Shown one piece after another: positions 1 to 8,800 of a DNA stretch of 64,000 nucleotides (its first letter is position 1; each line of letters opens with the position of its first letter). The translations under genes and the position numbers were made by a program. Below the pieces are notes generated by a model. The model was not told the DNA's origin and searched no databases. It saw only the letters and a program-made list of their open reading frames with translations. Origin of the DNA: Pseudanabaena sp. (lineage in GTDB: Bacteria; Cyanobacteriota; Cyanobacteriia; Pseudanabaenales; Pseudanabaenaceae); NCBI GenBank assembly GCA_003249015.1, contig QBLS01000013.1, positions 1 to 64,000 on the forward strand, written 5' to 3'.

Positions 1-8
1 TAATCGGT

Positions 9-287
9 CTATTTATCAATCGGTATGAGTTTCCTATTCTTCTCTGATTTAATCTGTTCAACAACTTTGTAACATGACCGAAACTTAATTTGTCCTTCGG
101 AAACTCTACCTGACAATAGATACCGCCGAAAATTAGTACAAATCTCGGTTAGTTCTGTTTGCTCAAAATCAGAAATAGATTCCAAATCCAAATAATCAGA
201 AAAAACACCCATCTCTCCAGACTCATGGAAACCTAATAGATGTTGAACGTCTTCAAAATTTAAATTTTTCGCGGCAAGTGTAACCAT
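9..287 (-). CDS. Hypothetical protein, possibly a shortened restriction-endonuclease-R-like N-terminus
   Basis: A 92-residue acidic protein with a plausible Shine-Dalgarno (AGAGAT) just upstream of its ATG. The middle (FSDYLDLESISDFEQTEL, then FRRYLLSGRVSEG) resembles the N-terminal part of cyanobacterial proteins annotated as type I restriction R-like or DUF proteins. In those, as I recall, the pattern after the SEG motif continues with a hydrophobic PLLRLAGF-type stretch. Here it changes to a lysine-rich tail and stops, which would fit truncation or a frameshift. Function is not known. It lies beside toxin-antitoxin genes in a repeat-rich patch. Confidence 0.4.
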   Translation of the reverse strand: MVTLAAKNLNFEDVQHLLGFHESGEMGVFSDYLDLESISDFEQTELTEICTNFRRYLLSGRVSEGQIKFRSCYKVVEQIKSEKNRKLIPIDK

Positions 288-355
288 ATCAATCTCTTGC
301 TAAATTAGCGATATTTTCGATCTTAACATCTAAACAATTACATCGAGGCTCAGTG

Positions 356-478
356 AATGGCGATCGCTGTTTGATGTGAGAGGTTAGGCGATCGGGGTTT
401 AGGTGATAAGAGGCGATCGCTGTTTTATTTGAGGAGATGGCGATCAGGTTTTGGGTGATAGGGGGCGATCATGCTTTG
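356..478. repeat. HIP1-spaced tandem repeat, copy 1
   Basis: GCGATC cores recur about every 25-32 bases, alternating with short related spacers (TGTTTGATGTGAGAGG, GGGTTTAGGTGATAAG and variants). The pattern repeats with a period near 55-60 bases. It lies immediately downstream of brnA and is shared with blocks near 1054 and 1896. Confidence 0.7.
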
Positions 479-488
479 GTTTAGGAGT

Positions 489-746
489 TTATTGTAAAAC
501 TTTTCTCGATTCTTCTTGCTCCTTTGCTTGACGTAAAATTTCATTAATCAGATTTTGATAGCCAACTTCTCCCGCCTTCAATTTGAAATACTCAATAAGA
601 TTGGCATCTAAGGAAATAGTAATACTTTGCTTGCGTGGCATAGACTTAAGTCCAATACGAAACTTTGCCCGATCTAAATCTGCTTGTGTTACTTCGGGAT
701 ATTCATCACGCTCATTAGAGATTTCTGAAGAAGAGAAGTTGTTCAT
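489..746 (-). CDS. brnA: BrnA-type antitoxin
   Basis: An 85-residue antitoxin of the BrnTA type II system. The C-terminal half (ITISLDANLIEYFKLKAG, then NLINEILRQ) is the ribbon-helix-helix-like DNA-binding region seen in BrnA. The start at MNNF was chosen because longer in-frame reading adds 23 residues that lie entirely inside brnT. With this start the gene overlaps the 3' end of brnT by 32 bases, the usual translationally coupled toxin-first order. The protein is expected to neutralise BrnT and repress the operon. A decayed second copy of its last 20 codons lies at about 1976-2041. Confidence 0.85.
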   Translation of the reverse strand: MNNFSSSEISNERDEYPEVTQADLDRAKFRIGLKSMPRKQSITISLDANLIEYFKLKAGEVGYQNLINEILRQAKEQEESRKVLQ

Positions 747-984
747 TTTTGTTTGCCTCACGCATGGAAATAATACGGATTTCATCTTCGGTTTCAGTAT
801 GTACGATAACAACAACTTTCATACCTAAGAGTCCAAGCGTTACCCAACGCTGTTCTCCATAGTTGTCACGGTTATCTTCAAACGTAAATGTCGAGCCTGT
901 AAAGACTTTTTCAACACTCACAAAATCGATAGCGTGCTTTTTTAGATTGCTTTGCCTTTTAACCTCATCCCATATGAATTTCAT
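715..984 (-). CDS. brnT: BrnT family ribonuclease toxin
   Basis: An 89-residue protein with the BrnT pattern: FIWDEVKRQSNLKKHAIDF at the N-terminus, a central GEQRWVTLGLLG strand, and IRIISMREANKNE near the end. BrnT is a RelE-fold ribonuclease that arrests translation. Length is normal and no frame break is visible, so it is probably intact. It is the first gene of the brnT-brnA pair. The 5' end (CATATGAATTTCATATA on the plus strand) is repeated near 2053, where only a remnant survives. Confidence 0.88.
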   Translation of the reverse strand: MKFIWDEVKRQSNLKKHAIDFVSVEKVFTGSTFTFEDNRDNYGEQRWVTLGLLGMKVVVIVHTETEDEIRIISMREANKNEQLLFFRNL

Positions 985-1053
985 ATATAAATTTCATTGT
1001 ACATACTTTAGGCAACTCGTTTCTTGGGAATAAAGTTTAGCATTTAGAGTATG

Positions 1054-1158
1054 GCGATCGCTGTGAGGAGATAGGAGATCGGGTTTATGAATGGTGAGGG
1101 GCGATCGCAGTTTAATGTGGAGGAATAGGCGATCGGGGTTGGGGTGGTGAGGGAGCGA
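1054..1158. repeat. HIP1-spaced tandem repeat, copy 2
   Basis: Same architecture as the block at 356-478: GCGATCGC, then TGTGAGGAGATAGGAGATCG, then GGGTTTATGAATGGTGAGG, repeated once with variation. It fills the gap between brnT and the PIN-domain operon. Confidence 0.65.
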
Positions 1159-1212
1159 TCTCACTTCGTTAGCTAATAAAAATTTGCTAAGCTGACAGTA
1201 CCAGATACATTA

Positions 1213-1431
1213 ATGATTATGTACTCCACAAATTCAAACCAACAAGTCCTAGAAGCGATCGGCAAGCTCAGTGAACAGCAGATCCAAATCGTCTTGCAAT
1301 TTATTCAGTCCCTCCAACCTAAAAAAATCTCTAACCAAAATCCAACGACATTCGATCCACTAGCCAACTTTGTCGGAGCTATAAATCACGGAAATCTCGC
1401 CCAACAGATTGACCAAGACCTCTATGAGTAA
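1213..1431 (+). CDS. Putative antitoxin of a PIN-domain toxin pair
   Basis: A 72-residue protein. The N-terminal half (VLEAIGKLSEQQIQIVLQFIQSL) is an amphipathic helical region like the small DUF2281-type or VapB-like antitoxins of cyanobacteria. The C-terminal half (PLANFVGAINHGNLAQQIDQDLYE) is the kind of extended tail that wraps a PIN toxin. The last codons overlap the toxin start by 8 bases (ATGAGTAA), which strongly supports a coupled pair. Exact family uncertain. Confidence 0.7.
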   Translation: MIMYSTNSNQQVLEAIGKLSEQQIQIVLQFIQSLQPKKISNQNPTTFDPLANFVGAINHGNLAQQIDQDLYE

Positions 1432-1909
1432 CGCCATATTTATCGATACTTGGGGCTGGCTGACTCTAAACGACGCAGGAGAACGCAGACATAACGAAGT
1501 TGCTAGTTTATATCACACCTTAATTGCAGACAGAACAATCATTTACACTTCCACATTTGTTCTAGATGAAACATTCACACTATTCTTCAAACGTCTCAAT
1601 TCTTTCCAAGCTAAGCAAGCTAAGCAAGCTAAGCAAGCAATGCTCCAACTATCTGAAGCATTCTCCACAGAGCAATTTCAGTTAATCCAAATTGATGAAT
1701 TTCGCTTCAGTCAAACTCAACTGTTGCGTTTGAAATACCTTGACAAGCCACAAATTTCTTTCACTGACTTAACATCAGCGTTAGTTATGCAAGAGTTAAA
1801 TATCCATCGCATCCTAACAGAAGATGCTCATTTTACTCAAATTGGCTTAGGATTTAAACTTGAACCCAATTCCCCAATTCTTTTTAAGGAAAAACAGATC
1901 GCTGTTTGA
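1424..1909 (+). CDS. PIN-domain toxin (VapC-like)
   Basis: A 161-residue PIN-fold nuclease. The N-terminal AIFIDTWGW carries the first acidic residue, FVLDETF the second, and SFTDLTSALVM plus LTEDAHF the C-terminal acidic cluster that binds metal. The ATG at MSNAIF was preferred to an in-frame TTG five codons upstream because it overlaps the antitoxin stop in the usual way. Two oddities are visible. Residues around 62-72 are encoded by a 9-base tandem repeat (KQA units). The last codons (KQIAV) run into a HIP1-type repeat block. Confidence 0.85.
   Translation: MSNAIFIDTWGWLTLNDAGERRHNEVASLYHTLIADRTIIYTSTFVLDETFTLFFKRLNSFQAKQAKQAKQAMLQLSEAFSTEQFQLIQIDEFRFSQTQLLRLKYLDKPQISFTDLTSALVMQELNIHRILTEDAHFTQIGLGFKLEPNSPILFKEKQIAV
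1607..1639. repeat. 9-base tandem repeat inside the PIN toxin
   Basis: CAAGCTAAG occurs three times plus a partial fourth unit. It keeps the reading frame and encodes repeated Lys-Gln-Ala in a predicted helix. Copy number could vary between strains without a frameshift. Confidence 0.85.
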
Positions 1910-1960
1910 TTTTGAGGGAAAAGGCGATCGGGTTTGTGGGTGGTGAAGGGGGCGATCATG
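1896..1960. repeat. HIP1-spaced repeat, copy 3
   Basis: Begins inside the 3' end of the PIN gene (GATCGCTGTTTGA) and continues AGGCGATCGGGTTTGTGGG, GGTGAAGGGGGCGATCATG. The last part matches the sequence next to the brnA stop near 467-490, so this block and the brn remnant were probably copied together. Confidence 0.6.
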
Positions 1961-1975
1961 TTTTTATCTAGGAAT

Positions 1976-2072
1976 TTATTGTAAAACTTTCCACGTTTCC
2001 TCCTGCTCCTTTGCTTGGCGTAAAACTTCATTAATCAGATTTTAATTTCATTGCATATGAATTTCATATACA
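1976..2072 (-). pseudogene. brnTA remnant with internal deletion
   Basis: Read on the minus strand, the first part encodes NLINEVLRQAKEQEETWKVL followed by Q and a stop, matching the brnA C-terminus at 489-550 with two or three changes. It is joined directly to a sequence matching the first bases of brnT and its upstream region (CATATGAATTTCATATA). Everything between, about 400 bases, is missing. This is a deleted duplicate of the intact brnTA operon, not a functional gene. Confidence 0.8.
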
Positions 2073-2186
2073 ACTTTTATTATCCATATTCTAGAGAGAC
2101 TGTATGGTTGAGGTAATTTTGAAGGCGAAGTTTAACCATGCTTACGCGCACTGATATACTTGGCTACAGATTTGTAACGAGTATAA

Positions 2187-3407
2187 ATGTTGAGATTGCA
2201 GGTGATGATCGACACAACCGCAGGGAAGAGTAATGAACAAGACTGGGCTTGGAAATTTTGGCAGGTTGTTCCGATTTATCCCTATGGTCAAAGGCGCACC
2301 CTTCGCAAAGAAGTGGTCAAAGATGCTATCTGGACATTTGATCAGATCCAAGGGATTTTCTATGTAGTTGTGCCGATTAGGATGACGGTGGTGAAGTTGG
2401 AAGCAGGAGGCTTATTGGTATATGCACCTGTAGCTCCGACTCCCGAATGTATAAGACTGGTAAATGAATTAGTTGCCGAACATGGGGATGTGAAATACAT
2501 CATTTTGCCCACGGTGTCGGGGGTTGAGCATAAGGTGTTTGTGGGACCCTTTGCTCGTCAGTTTCCCAAGGCGCAGGTTTATGTCTCTCCGCATCAGTGG
2601 AGCTTCCCATTCAATTTGCCACTAAGCTGGCTGGGTTTGCCTTGGGGACGCACAAAGATTTTACCTGAAGATATCCAGCAAACTCCCTTCGCCAATCAAT
2701 TTGACTATGCAATTTTGGGTTCTATTAATTTGGGCTTAGGTCAATTTGCGGAAGTGGTGATGGTCGATAAGCGATCGCAAACTTTGCTAGTCACGGACAC
2801 AATTGTGGCAATCCCTGAGAAACCGCCTGAAATCTTGGAACTCGATCCTTATCCATTGTTATTTCATGCGCGGAATAGTGCTACAGAGCCGATTATTGAT
2901 AGTGAGGAAAGTCGGATTCGCGGTTGGCAGAGAACTTCTCTATTCCTGTTTTTCTTTCGTCCCCTTGTTTTGGAAACAGTTCCCTTCATTCAAGCTATAA
3001 AAGACATAACTAATGCTCCAGAGCGATCGCAAAAAGCTTTTTTTGGGCTGTTCCCTTTTAAATGGAGAGATGATTGGTATCAGAGCTTTGAAAAGTTGCG
3101 CGGTAATGGCAGAGTGTTTGTTGCCCCGATCTTGCAAACCCTGATTCTTAATCGCGATCCACAGGCTGTGATTGCTTGGGCTGACAAGGTGGCGAGTTGG
3201 AATTTTGTGAGGATAGTTCCTTGCCATTTTGATAATGCGATCGCGGCTACGCCTCAAGAGTTTCGCCAAGCTTTTAGCTTTCTAGAAAAAAGTCCTCAGT
3301 CTCCTCCTAGCTCAAATTTACCTGAAGAGGATTTTGAAGTACTGCGGCAAATCAATAGCATTCTCCAAGGTAGCCGTATTATTTCTGAAGCAAAGGATAA
3401 AATCTAA
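2187..3407 (+). CDS. DUF4336 domain-containing protein
   Basis: A 406-residue protein of the DUF4336 family, which is widespread in cyanobacteria and plant plastids and is related to the metallo-beta-lactamase fold. The typical blocks are present: WQVVPIYPYGQRRTLR near residue 30, IWTFDQIQGIFYVVVPIRMT, LVYAPVAPTPECIRLV, ILPTVSGVEHKVFVGPFARQ, and WSFPFNLPLSWLGLPWGRT. No signal peptide is evident. A start seven codons later (MIDTT) is equally possible. Biochemical function is unknown. A hairpin follows the stop within 20 bases. Confidence 0.85.
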   Translation: MLRLQVMIDTTAGKSNEQDWAWKFWQVVPIYPYGQRRTLRKEVVKDAIWTFDQIQGIFYVVVPIRMTVVKLEAGGLLVYAPVAPTPECIRLVNELVAEHGDVKYIILPTVSGVEHKVFVGPFARQFPKAQVYVSPHQWSFPFNLPLSWLGLPWGRTKILPEDIQQTPFANQFDYAILGSINLGLGQFAEVVMVDKRSQTLLVTDTIVAIPEKPPEILELDPYPLLFHARNSATEPIIDSEESRIRGWQRTSLFLFFFRPLVLETVPFIQAIKDITNAPERSQKAFFGLFPFKWRDDWYQSFEKLRGNGRVFVAPILQTLILNRDPQAVIAWADKVASWNFVRIVPCHFDNAIAATPQEFRQAFSFLEKSPQSPPSSNLPEEDFEVLRQINSILQGSRIISEAKDKI

Positions 3408-3420
3408 TCCAAATAGAATA

Positions 3421-3455
3421 AACCTGTGACGCAAGCTCAGCGTGCGTCACAGGTT
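3421..3455. terminator. Hairpin after the DUF4336 gene
   Basis: 13-bp perfect arms (AACCTGTGACGCA / TGCGTCACAGGTT) around a 9-base loop, 13 bases after the stop. The arm sequence is close to the ACCTGTGGCGCA hairpins at 16206 and 32003. Confidence 0.65.
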
Positions 3456-3633
3456 CTACTTACTTAGGGAAATGTCGTGAGCCGCCTTTACGATTACATC
3501 GATTGAAAACTATAGGAATCATAGAAAAAAACTTAAAAGTGTTGCTTCGCAATGCTGTTTGTAGCTGTCACCAAAATTAGATTGCATCTACTTTTGCTAT
3601 ACAATTGCCAAAGAAACAAATCATAAATAAAGT

Positions 3634-5178
3634 ATGGATACAGCAAGTCTCAATGCTCTGCTCAATACTGCTGCGATTTTGCCAGAACTAATCGTCATTG
3701 GGACATTGGTACTCGTGTTGATCGTCGATCTGATTGCATCGGGGCGCAAGTCAGCCAATGTTTTACCCTACATTGCGATCGCAGGTTTAGCAGCTTCTAC
3801 GGCAGCACTGGTTTGGCAATGGACGAGCCTAGGAGACCCGATCGCCTTTTTAGGTAGTTTTAATAGCGACAAGCTCAGCATCATCTTTCGCGGCATTATT
3901 GCCCTGTCGGCTCTGTTAACAATTCTCGTCTCAGTACGTTATCTAGAGCAGTCGGGTGTAGTCGTTGGTGAATATCTGGTGATTTTGCTCAGTGCTACCT
4001 TGGGGGCGATGTTCCTCACTGGCGCTGATGACATGGTGATGGTGTTTGTGTCGCTGGAGACTTTAAGTATTTCGTCATACTTGTTGTCTGGCTATACTAA
4101 GCGCGATCCCCGTTCTAATGAGGCGGCTCTGAAATATTTATTAGTTGGTGCAGCTAGCTCAGCGATTTTCTTGTATGGAATGTCTTTGCTGTATGGACTA
4201 TCGGGCGGGGAAACCTCACTGTCAGCGATCGCCTCTCAGATTACCGTCAGCAATACCGCTCTGATTATTTCGATGGTATTTGTGATTGCGGGTGTTTCGT
4301 TTAAGCTCTCGGCAGTGCCTTTCCACCAATGGACTCCCGATGTATACGAAGGCTCGCCGACTCCAGTAGTTGCTTTTTTATCAATTGGTTCTAAGGTGGC
4401 TGGTTTTGGATTAGCCCTAAGATTTTTGATTACAGCTTTCCCGATCGCTTCTCAACAGTGGCACTATGTTTTTGTAGTTCTCACAGTTTTGAGTATCGTC
4501 TTGGGTAACGTCGTGGCGATCGCCCAAACTAGCATCAAGCGGATGTTGGCTTATTCCTCCATTGGTCAAGCTGGCTTTGTGATGCTGGGGATGGTCATCG
4601 ACTCTGAAGCTGGCTATTCCAGCATGATCTTTTATTTGATTCTTTACCTGTTTATGAACATGGGCGCATTTGCCTGTGTGATTCTATTTGCTTCACGCAC
4701 TGGTACTGATCAAATTAGCGAATACAGCGGACTGTACCAAAAAGATCCATTGCTGACTCTTGCCTTGAGTGTTTGCCTATTATCTTTGGGTGGAATTCCG
4801 CCTCTGGCTGGATTTTTTGGCAAGCTCTATATTTTCTGGGCTGGTTGGCAAGCCCACGCCTATGGCTTGGTTTTGCTGGCTCTAGTGATGAGTGTTGTCT
4901 CTCTCTACTACTACATCCGTGTGGTCAAGATGATGGTTGTCAAAGAGCCTCAAGAGATGTCAGAGTCGGTCAAAAACTATCCTGCGATTACATGGACACA
5001 AACAGGGATGAAGCCTCTGCAAGCGGCGATCGTCTTTACGCTAGTCTTCACTGTGATTGCAGGTGTAGCTTCTAATCCATTATTCTCGATATCCAATCAA
5101 GCTGTGCAAGAAACCAAGTTTCTACAGGCAAAAGCTCCAATTGACAAGCCAGTAGCGGCGCTGTCAACTGCACAATAA
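3634..5178 (+). CDS. ndhB: NAD(P)H-quinone oxidoreductase subunit 2 (NdhB)
   Basis: A 514-residue multispanning subunit of the thylakoid NDH-1 complex, which serves respiration and cyclic electron flow. It belongs to the antiporter-like proton-pumping subunits. Visible marks are [17 protein letters not shown] (conserved Glu in a helix), [19 protein letters not shown] (conserved Lys and HxW), [16 protein letters not shown], and [14 protein letters not shown]. Length and these blocks fit NdhB rather than the NdhD or NdhF paralogues. It stands alone, as ndhB usually does in cyanobacteria. A strong hairpin follows the stop. Confidence 0.95.
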   Translation: MDTASLNALLNTAAILPELIVIGTLVLVLIVDLIASGRKSANVLPYIAIAGLAASTAALVWQWTSLGDPIAFLGSFNSDKLSIIFRGIIALSALLTILVSVRYLEQSGVVVGEYLVILLSATLGAMFLTGADDMVMVFVSLETLSISSYLLSGYTKRDPRSNEAALKYLLVGAASSAIFLYGMSLLYGLSGGETSLSAIASQITVSNTALIISMVFVIAGVSFKLSAVPFHQWTPDVYEGSPTPVVAFLSIGSKVAGFGLALRFLITAFPIASQQWHYVFVVLTVLSIVLGNVVAIAQTSIKRMLAYSSIGQAGFVMLGMVIDSEAGYSSMIFYLILYLFMNMGAFACVILFASRTGTDQISEYSGLYQKDPLLTLALSVCLLSLGGIPPLAGFFGKLYIFWAGWQAHAYGLVLLALVMSVVSLYYYIRVVKMMVVKEPQEMSESVKNYPAITWTQTGMKPLQAAIVFTLVFTVIAGVASNPLFSISNQAVQETKFLQAKAPIDKPVAALSTAQ

Positions 5179-5193
5179 AAAGTTAGTTTATTG

Positions 5194-5234
5194 TGCATAA
5201 AAAAGGGGGCGCAATGCGCCCCCTTTTTTATGCA
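5194..5234 (+). terminator. ndhB terminator
   Basis: Near-perfect stem TGCATAAAAAAGGGGGCGCA / TGCGCCCCCTTTTTTATGCA with a one-base centre, 15 bases after the ndhB stop. The G/C core is followed by a T6 run inside the stem, as in an intrinsic terminator. Confidence 0.85.
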
Positions 5235-5331
5235 AAACAAGAGTTAGCTAATACAAAACCCTAGAAGATGAGTGGCGGCGCGAAGCGCCGCCACTCATCT
5301 TCTGGTTTTATAGCAAAACAAGGTTTGCTAT
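5231..5331 (-). mobile_element. Diverged copy of the 115-bp MITE-like element
   Basis: The left part (GCAAAACAAGAGTTAGCTAA) matches one end of the elements at 31853, 41189 and 57216. The centre is a hairpin with arms AGAAGATGAGTGGCGGCGC and GCGCCGCCACTCATCTTCT around GAA. Both arms differ from the other copies at matching positions, so pairing is kept. The right end is shortened. Confidence 0.6.
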
Positions 5332-5559
5332 AAAACCTCTAAGAGATCCCCCTCAATCCCCCTTAAAAAGGGGGAAGAAGATTATTCTTTCCCCTTTTAA
5401 GCTACCGTGTACACACAAGTCATAAAACCTAGTCAAGTCAACAATTATTTGCCCCCTAGCCCCCAATTTTGGGGGAACAAGAAAATAAAATTCTTTCAAA
5501 GTCCCCCAGAATTGGGGGATTTAGGGGGCTTAGATCAATAGAAGTGTAGTCACACTTTT

Positions 5560-5616
5560 CCAAACCCAATAATTGGCTGGCGGCGCTTCGCGCCGCCAGC
5601 CAATTATTGGGTTTGG
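5560..5616. terminator. 27-bp perfect hairpin
   Basis: Arms of 27 bases with no mismatch around a TTC triloop; the loop-proximal half is TGGCGGCGC/GCGCCGCCA and the outer half reads CCAAACCCAATAATTGGC. It lies 226 bases before the kinase start and far from the ndhB stop, so a terminator role is only a guess. Confidence 0.6.
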
Positions 5617-5841
5617 GGAACTGAGGGTGAGAAGATAATTTCTTGCTCAAATGGCACAAACTTTGTTCGTGAAAATCTATAAGGTTACGATCGCCAATTA
5701 TTTCTTATAATCGCAATTTGTGTTTAACTTAATGAAAATCTAAGAAAAAAAAAAACAGAAAGCAACAAAAACTCTTAACATAATTACTGAGATTTTAGTG
5801 GTAAATTATTGCAACAATTGCATAAAGTGAAGGGTTCCGTA

Positions 5842-8800
5842 ATGCCCGATTCTGAACGAAATCTAATAACAAATAATTCTTCGGATTTACCACAGAAATT
5901 GCAACAAAATTCTCAGAAATACTTCATGATCGCCGCTATTGGCGCGTCCGCAGGTGGACTAGAAGCCTTTACCCAATTATTAAAAAATTTACCACCTGAT
6001 ATTGGCATGGGCTTTGTTCTCATCCAACATTTAGCGCCCGATCATGACAGTCAGCTAAGCGAAATCCTGCAAAAGGCAACGCAGATGCCAGTCAATCAAG
6101 CGCAGGAAGGCATGAGGATTGCTCCAAATAATGTCTATGTGATTCCGCCCAATACTCTGATGACCCTCGATCAGGGCGTACTAAAGTTAGAGCCACGTCG
6201 TCGGGTCAGGGGAAAATACATGGCGATCGATGGATTTTTTAACTCCCTAGCTGCCGATCGCGGTAGTCAGGCGATCGCGATCATATTGTCGGGAAGTAAT
6301 GAAGATGGAACGGCAGGGCTAGGCACAATCAAGTCGGCAGGTGGGATCACCTTTGCTCAAGATTTGGAATCTGCGGAATATCCAACCATGCCGATGATTG
6401 CGATCGCATCGGGCTATATCGATTTTGTGCTGTCGCCCCTAGAGATTGCGGCGGAATTGGTAAATATCAGCCAAAGTAATCGCGAGGATAGTTTTGAACC
6501 CAATCTAGAAGATAACGAAGCACTTGATGATAGTTCGGCATCAATATTTACTGAGAACTTAGAAGCTTTGTCGCTCATCTTTGCGCTGCTACACAACTCA
6601 ATGGGCATAGATTTTAGCAACTACAAAAAAGGTACTATCGAGCGTAGAATAGCGCGGCGAATGGGATTGCTCAATTTAAAAAAGTTAGATGTCTATAGCA
6701 AATATCTACAAGAGAATCCCAGCGAAGTTGAGAATCTATACCACGATATCTTAATAAATGTTACCAGTTTCTTTCGAGATCCCGATTCCTTTACAGCCTT
6801 AAAAGAGCTAGTATTTCCTGTAATTTGCCAAAACAAGCAGCCCGACGAGCCGATTCGCGTTTGGATAGCAGGTTGCTCCACAGGCGAGGAAGTTTATTCG
6901 ATCGCGATCTGTCTGATGGAATTCTTTGACGATCGCCCGATTCGTCATCAAATTAAGATTTTCGCAACTGATATTAGTGAGATTGTCATTAACAAGGCAA
7001 GGATAGGATTTTACGAAGAAGATTTATTGAAAGATGTCTCTCCAGAACGGTTAAGTCGCTTTTTTACACCCGTAGAAGGCGGCTATCAGATTGGGCGTTT
7101 AGTGCGTGATTGCTGTGTTTTTGCGCGGCAAAACTTGACTAGCGATCCGCCGTTTTCCCGACTAGACCTGATTAGCTGTCGGAATATGCTGATTTATCTA
7201 GAGCCTGTGCTTCAGAAAAAGATTATGCCAATTTTTCATTATGCACTCAATCCCAATGGATTTTTAATGTTGGGAAGTTCAGAAGGAATTGGTAATGCTA
7301 CAGATTTATTTGCAATCATCGACAAAAAGCAGCGTATTTATAAACGGAAAGTTACACCTGCGCGGATGAATTTCAATTTTGTCAAAAGCACCTATGAAAC
7401 TCTACCCATCAGCATTTCTAAGCTAGATGGTTCGGCAGCAGATAGCGATTTAGAACAAATGGCGGATCGGATAGTCTTGAATCGCTATGCACCTGTGGGC
7501 GTAACGATTAATGAAGAGTTAGAAATTTTGCAATTTCGGGGACAGACCAGTCTTTACTTAGAGCAACCATCAGGGAAAGCAAGTCTCAATTTATTAAAAT
7601 TGGCAAGGACAGAATTGAGGCTAGAGCTGCGATCGGCAATTAACAATGCCAAACAACATGACCTTCCATTTACCAAGGATAATATTGAGATGTCTCAGGA
7701 CATTATCGCCAAGGTAGATGTAATTCCGTTAAAAATTAATAGCGATCGCTATTTTTTGGTGTTATTTGAGAGCCGTCCCAAAGCTGTCACAGCAGGTTCG
7801 CTAGCGCCCATGACTCCAGCCAAGTCGCGCAAAGTACGACAGACTGAAGCCGAGTTAGCCATAGTTCGGCTCACCCACGAATTAGAAAGCACAAAAAAAT
7901 ATTTGCAATCGATCGTCGAAACCCATGAGTCTACTAATCAAGAACTAAGAGTTGCCAGTGAAGAGCTTTTGTCTAGTAATGAAGAGTTACAGAGCGCCAA
8001 TGAAGAGCTAGAAACCGCCAAAGAAGAAGTCCAAGCGACAAACGAAGAGCTAAGTACCGTCAATGACGAGTTACGCAGTCGCAATCTTCAGCTACAGCAT
8101 TCTAATAATGATATGCAAAACCTGCTGATTAGCGTAAATATCGCGATTTTGATGCTATCAGGTGATTTGCGGATCAGGAGATTTACGCCTATGGCAGAGC
8201 AGGTATTTAATCTGATTCCCACTGATGTGGGGCGACCTTTTAGCGATATTCAAACTAACATTGATGGTGTGGATTTACTTGGATTAGCCTCTTCGGTAAT
8301 CGATACCTTGATTCCCTTCGAACAGGAAGTACAAGATCGATCACAGCATTGGTATAGTCTGCGAGTTCGTCCCTATCGCACCCTAGAAAACGTCATCGAT
8401 GGTGTGGTGGTTAGTTTGGTTGATATCGATACAATCAAAAGAAATGTGATTGAATTGGAATTTTCACGCAACTATTCCAAAGCGATCGTAGAAACGCTGC
8501 GTCAGCCCTTGCTGGTGCTAGATGCGGATTTACAAGTAATTACCGCAAACCTCGCCTTTTATCAAGTTTTCCAGATGCTACCCAGTCAGACAGAGGGACA
8601 GTCAGTTTTCGGTCTTGGGCAAGGAGATTGGAATATTGTCAAACTGCGATCGCTTCTCAATGACATCCTCACCCTTGGTAATTCCGTCCAAGATTATGAA
8701 ATCACCCAAGATTTTATGCACCTTGGCACACGCACAATGTTGCTCAATGCCTCTGAAATCTATCAAGCCAATATGGGGAAGATGATCGTAATAGCGATCG

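Larger units (their letters stand above)
5179..5841. other. 663-base repeat-rich gap with no gene
   Basis: Holds the ndhB terminator, a diverged MITE-like element, a small TAGCAAA/TTTGCTA hairpin at 5311-5330, a pair of C-rich inverted sequences at about 5453-5530 (CCCCTAGCCCCC / GGGGGATTTAGGGGG), a 27-bp hairpin, and an AT-rich stretch at 5690-5800 that presumably carries the promoter of the kinase gene. No reading frame here looks real. Confidence 0.7.

Noticed and set aside
356-478. CRISPR-like array
   Set aside because: Repeats are only 6-8 bases (HIP1) and the spacers are related to each other rather than unique; no cas gene is present.
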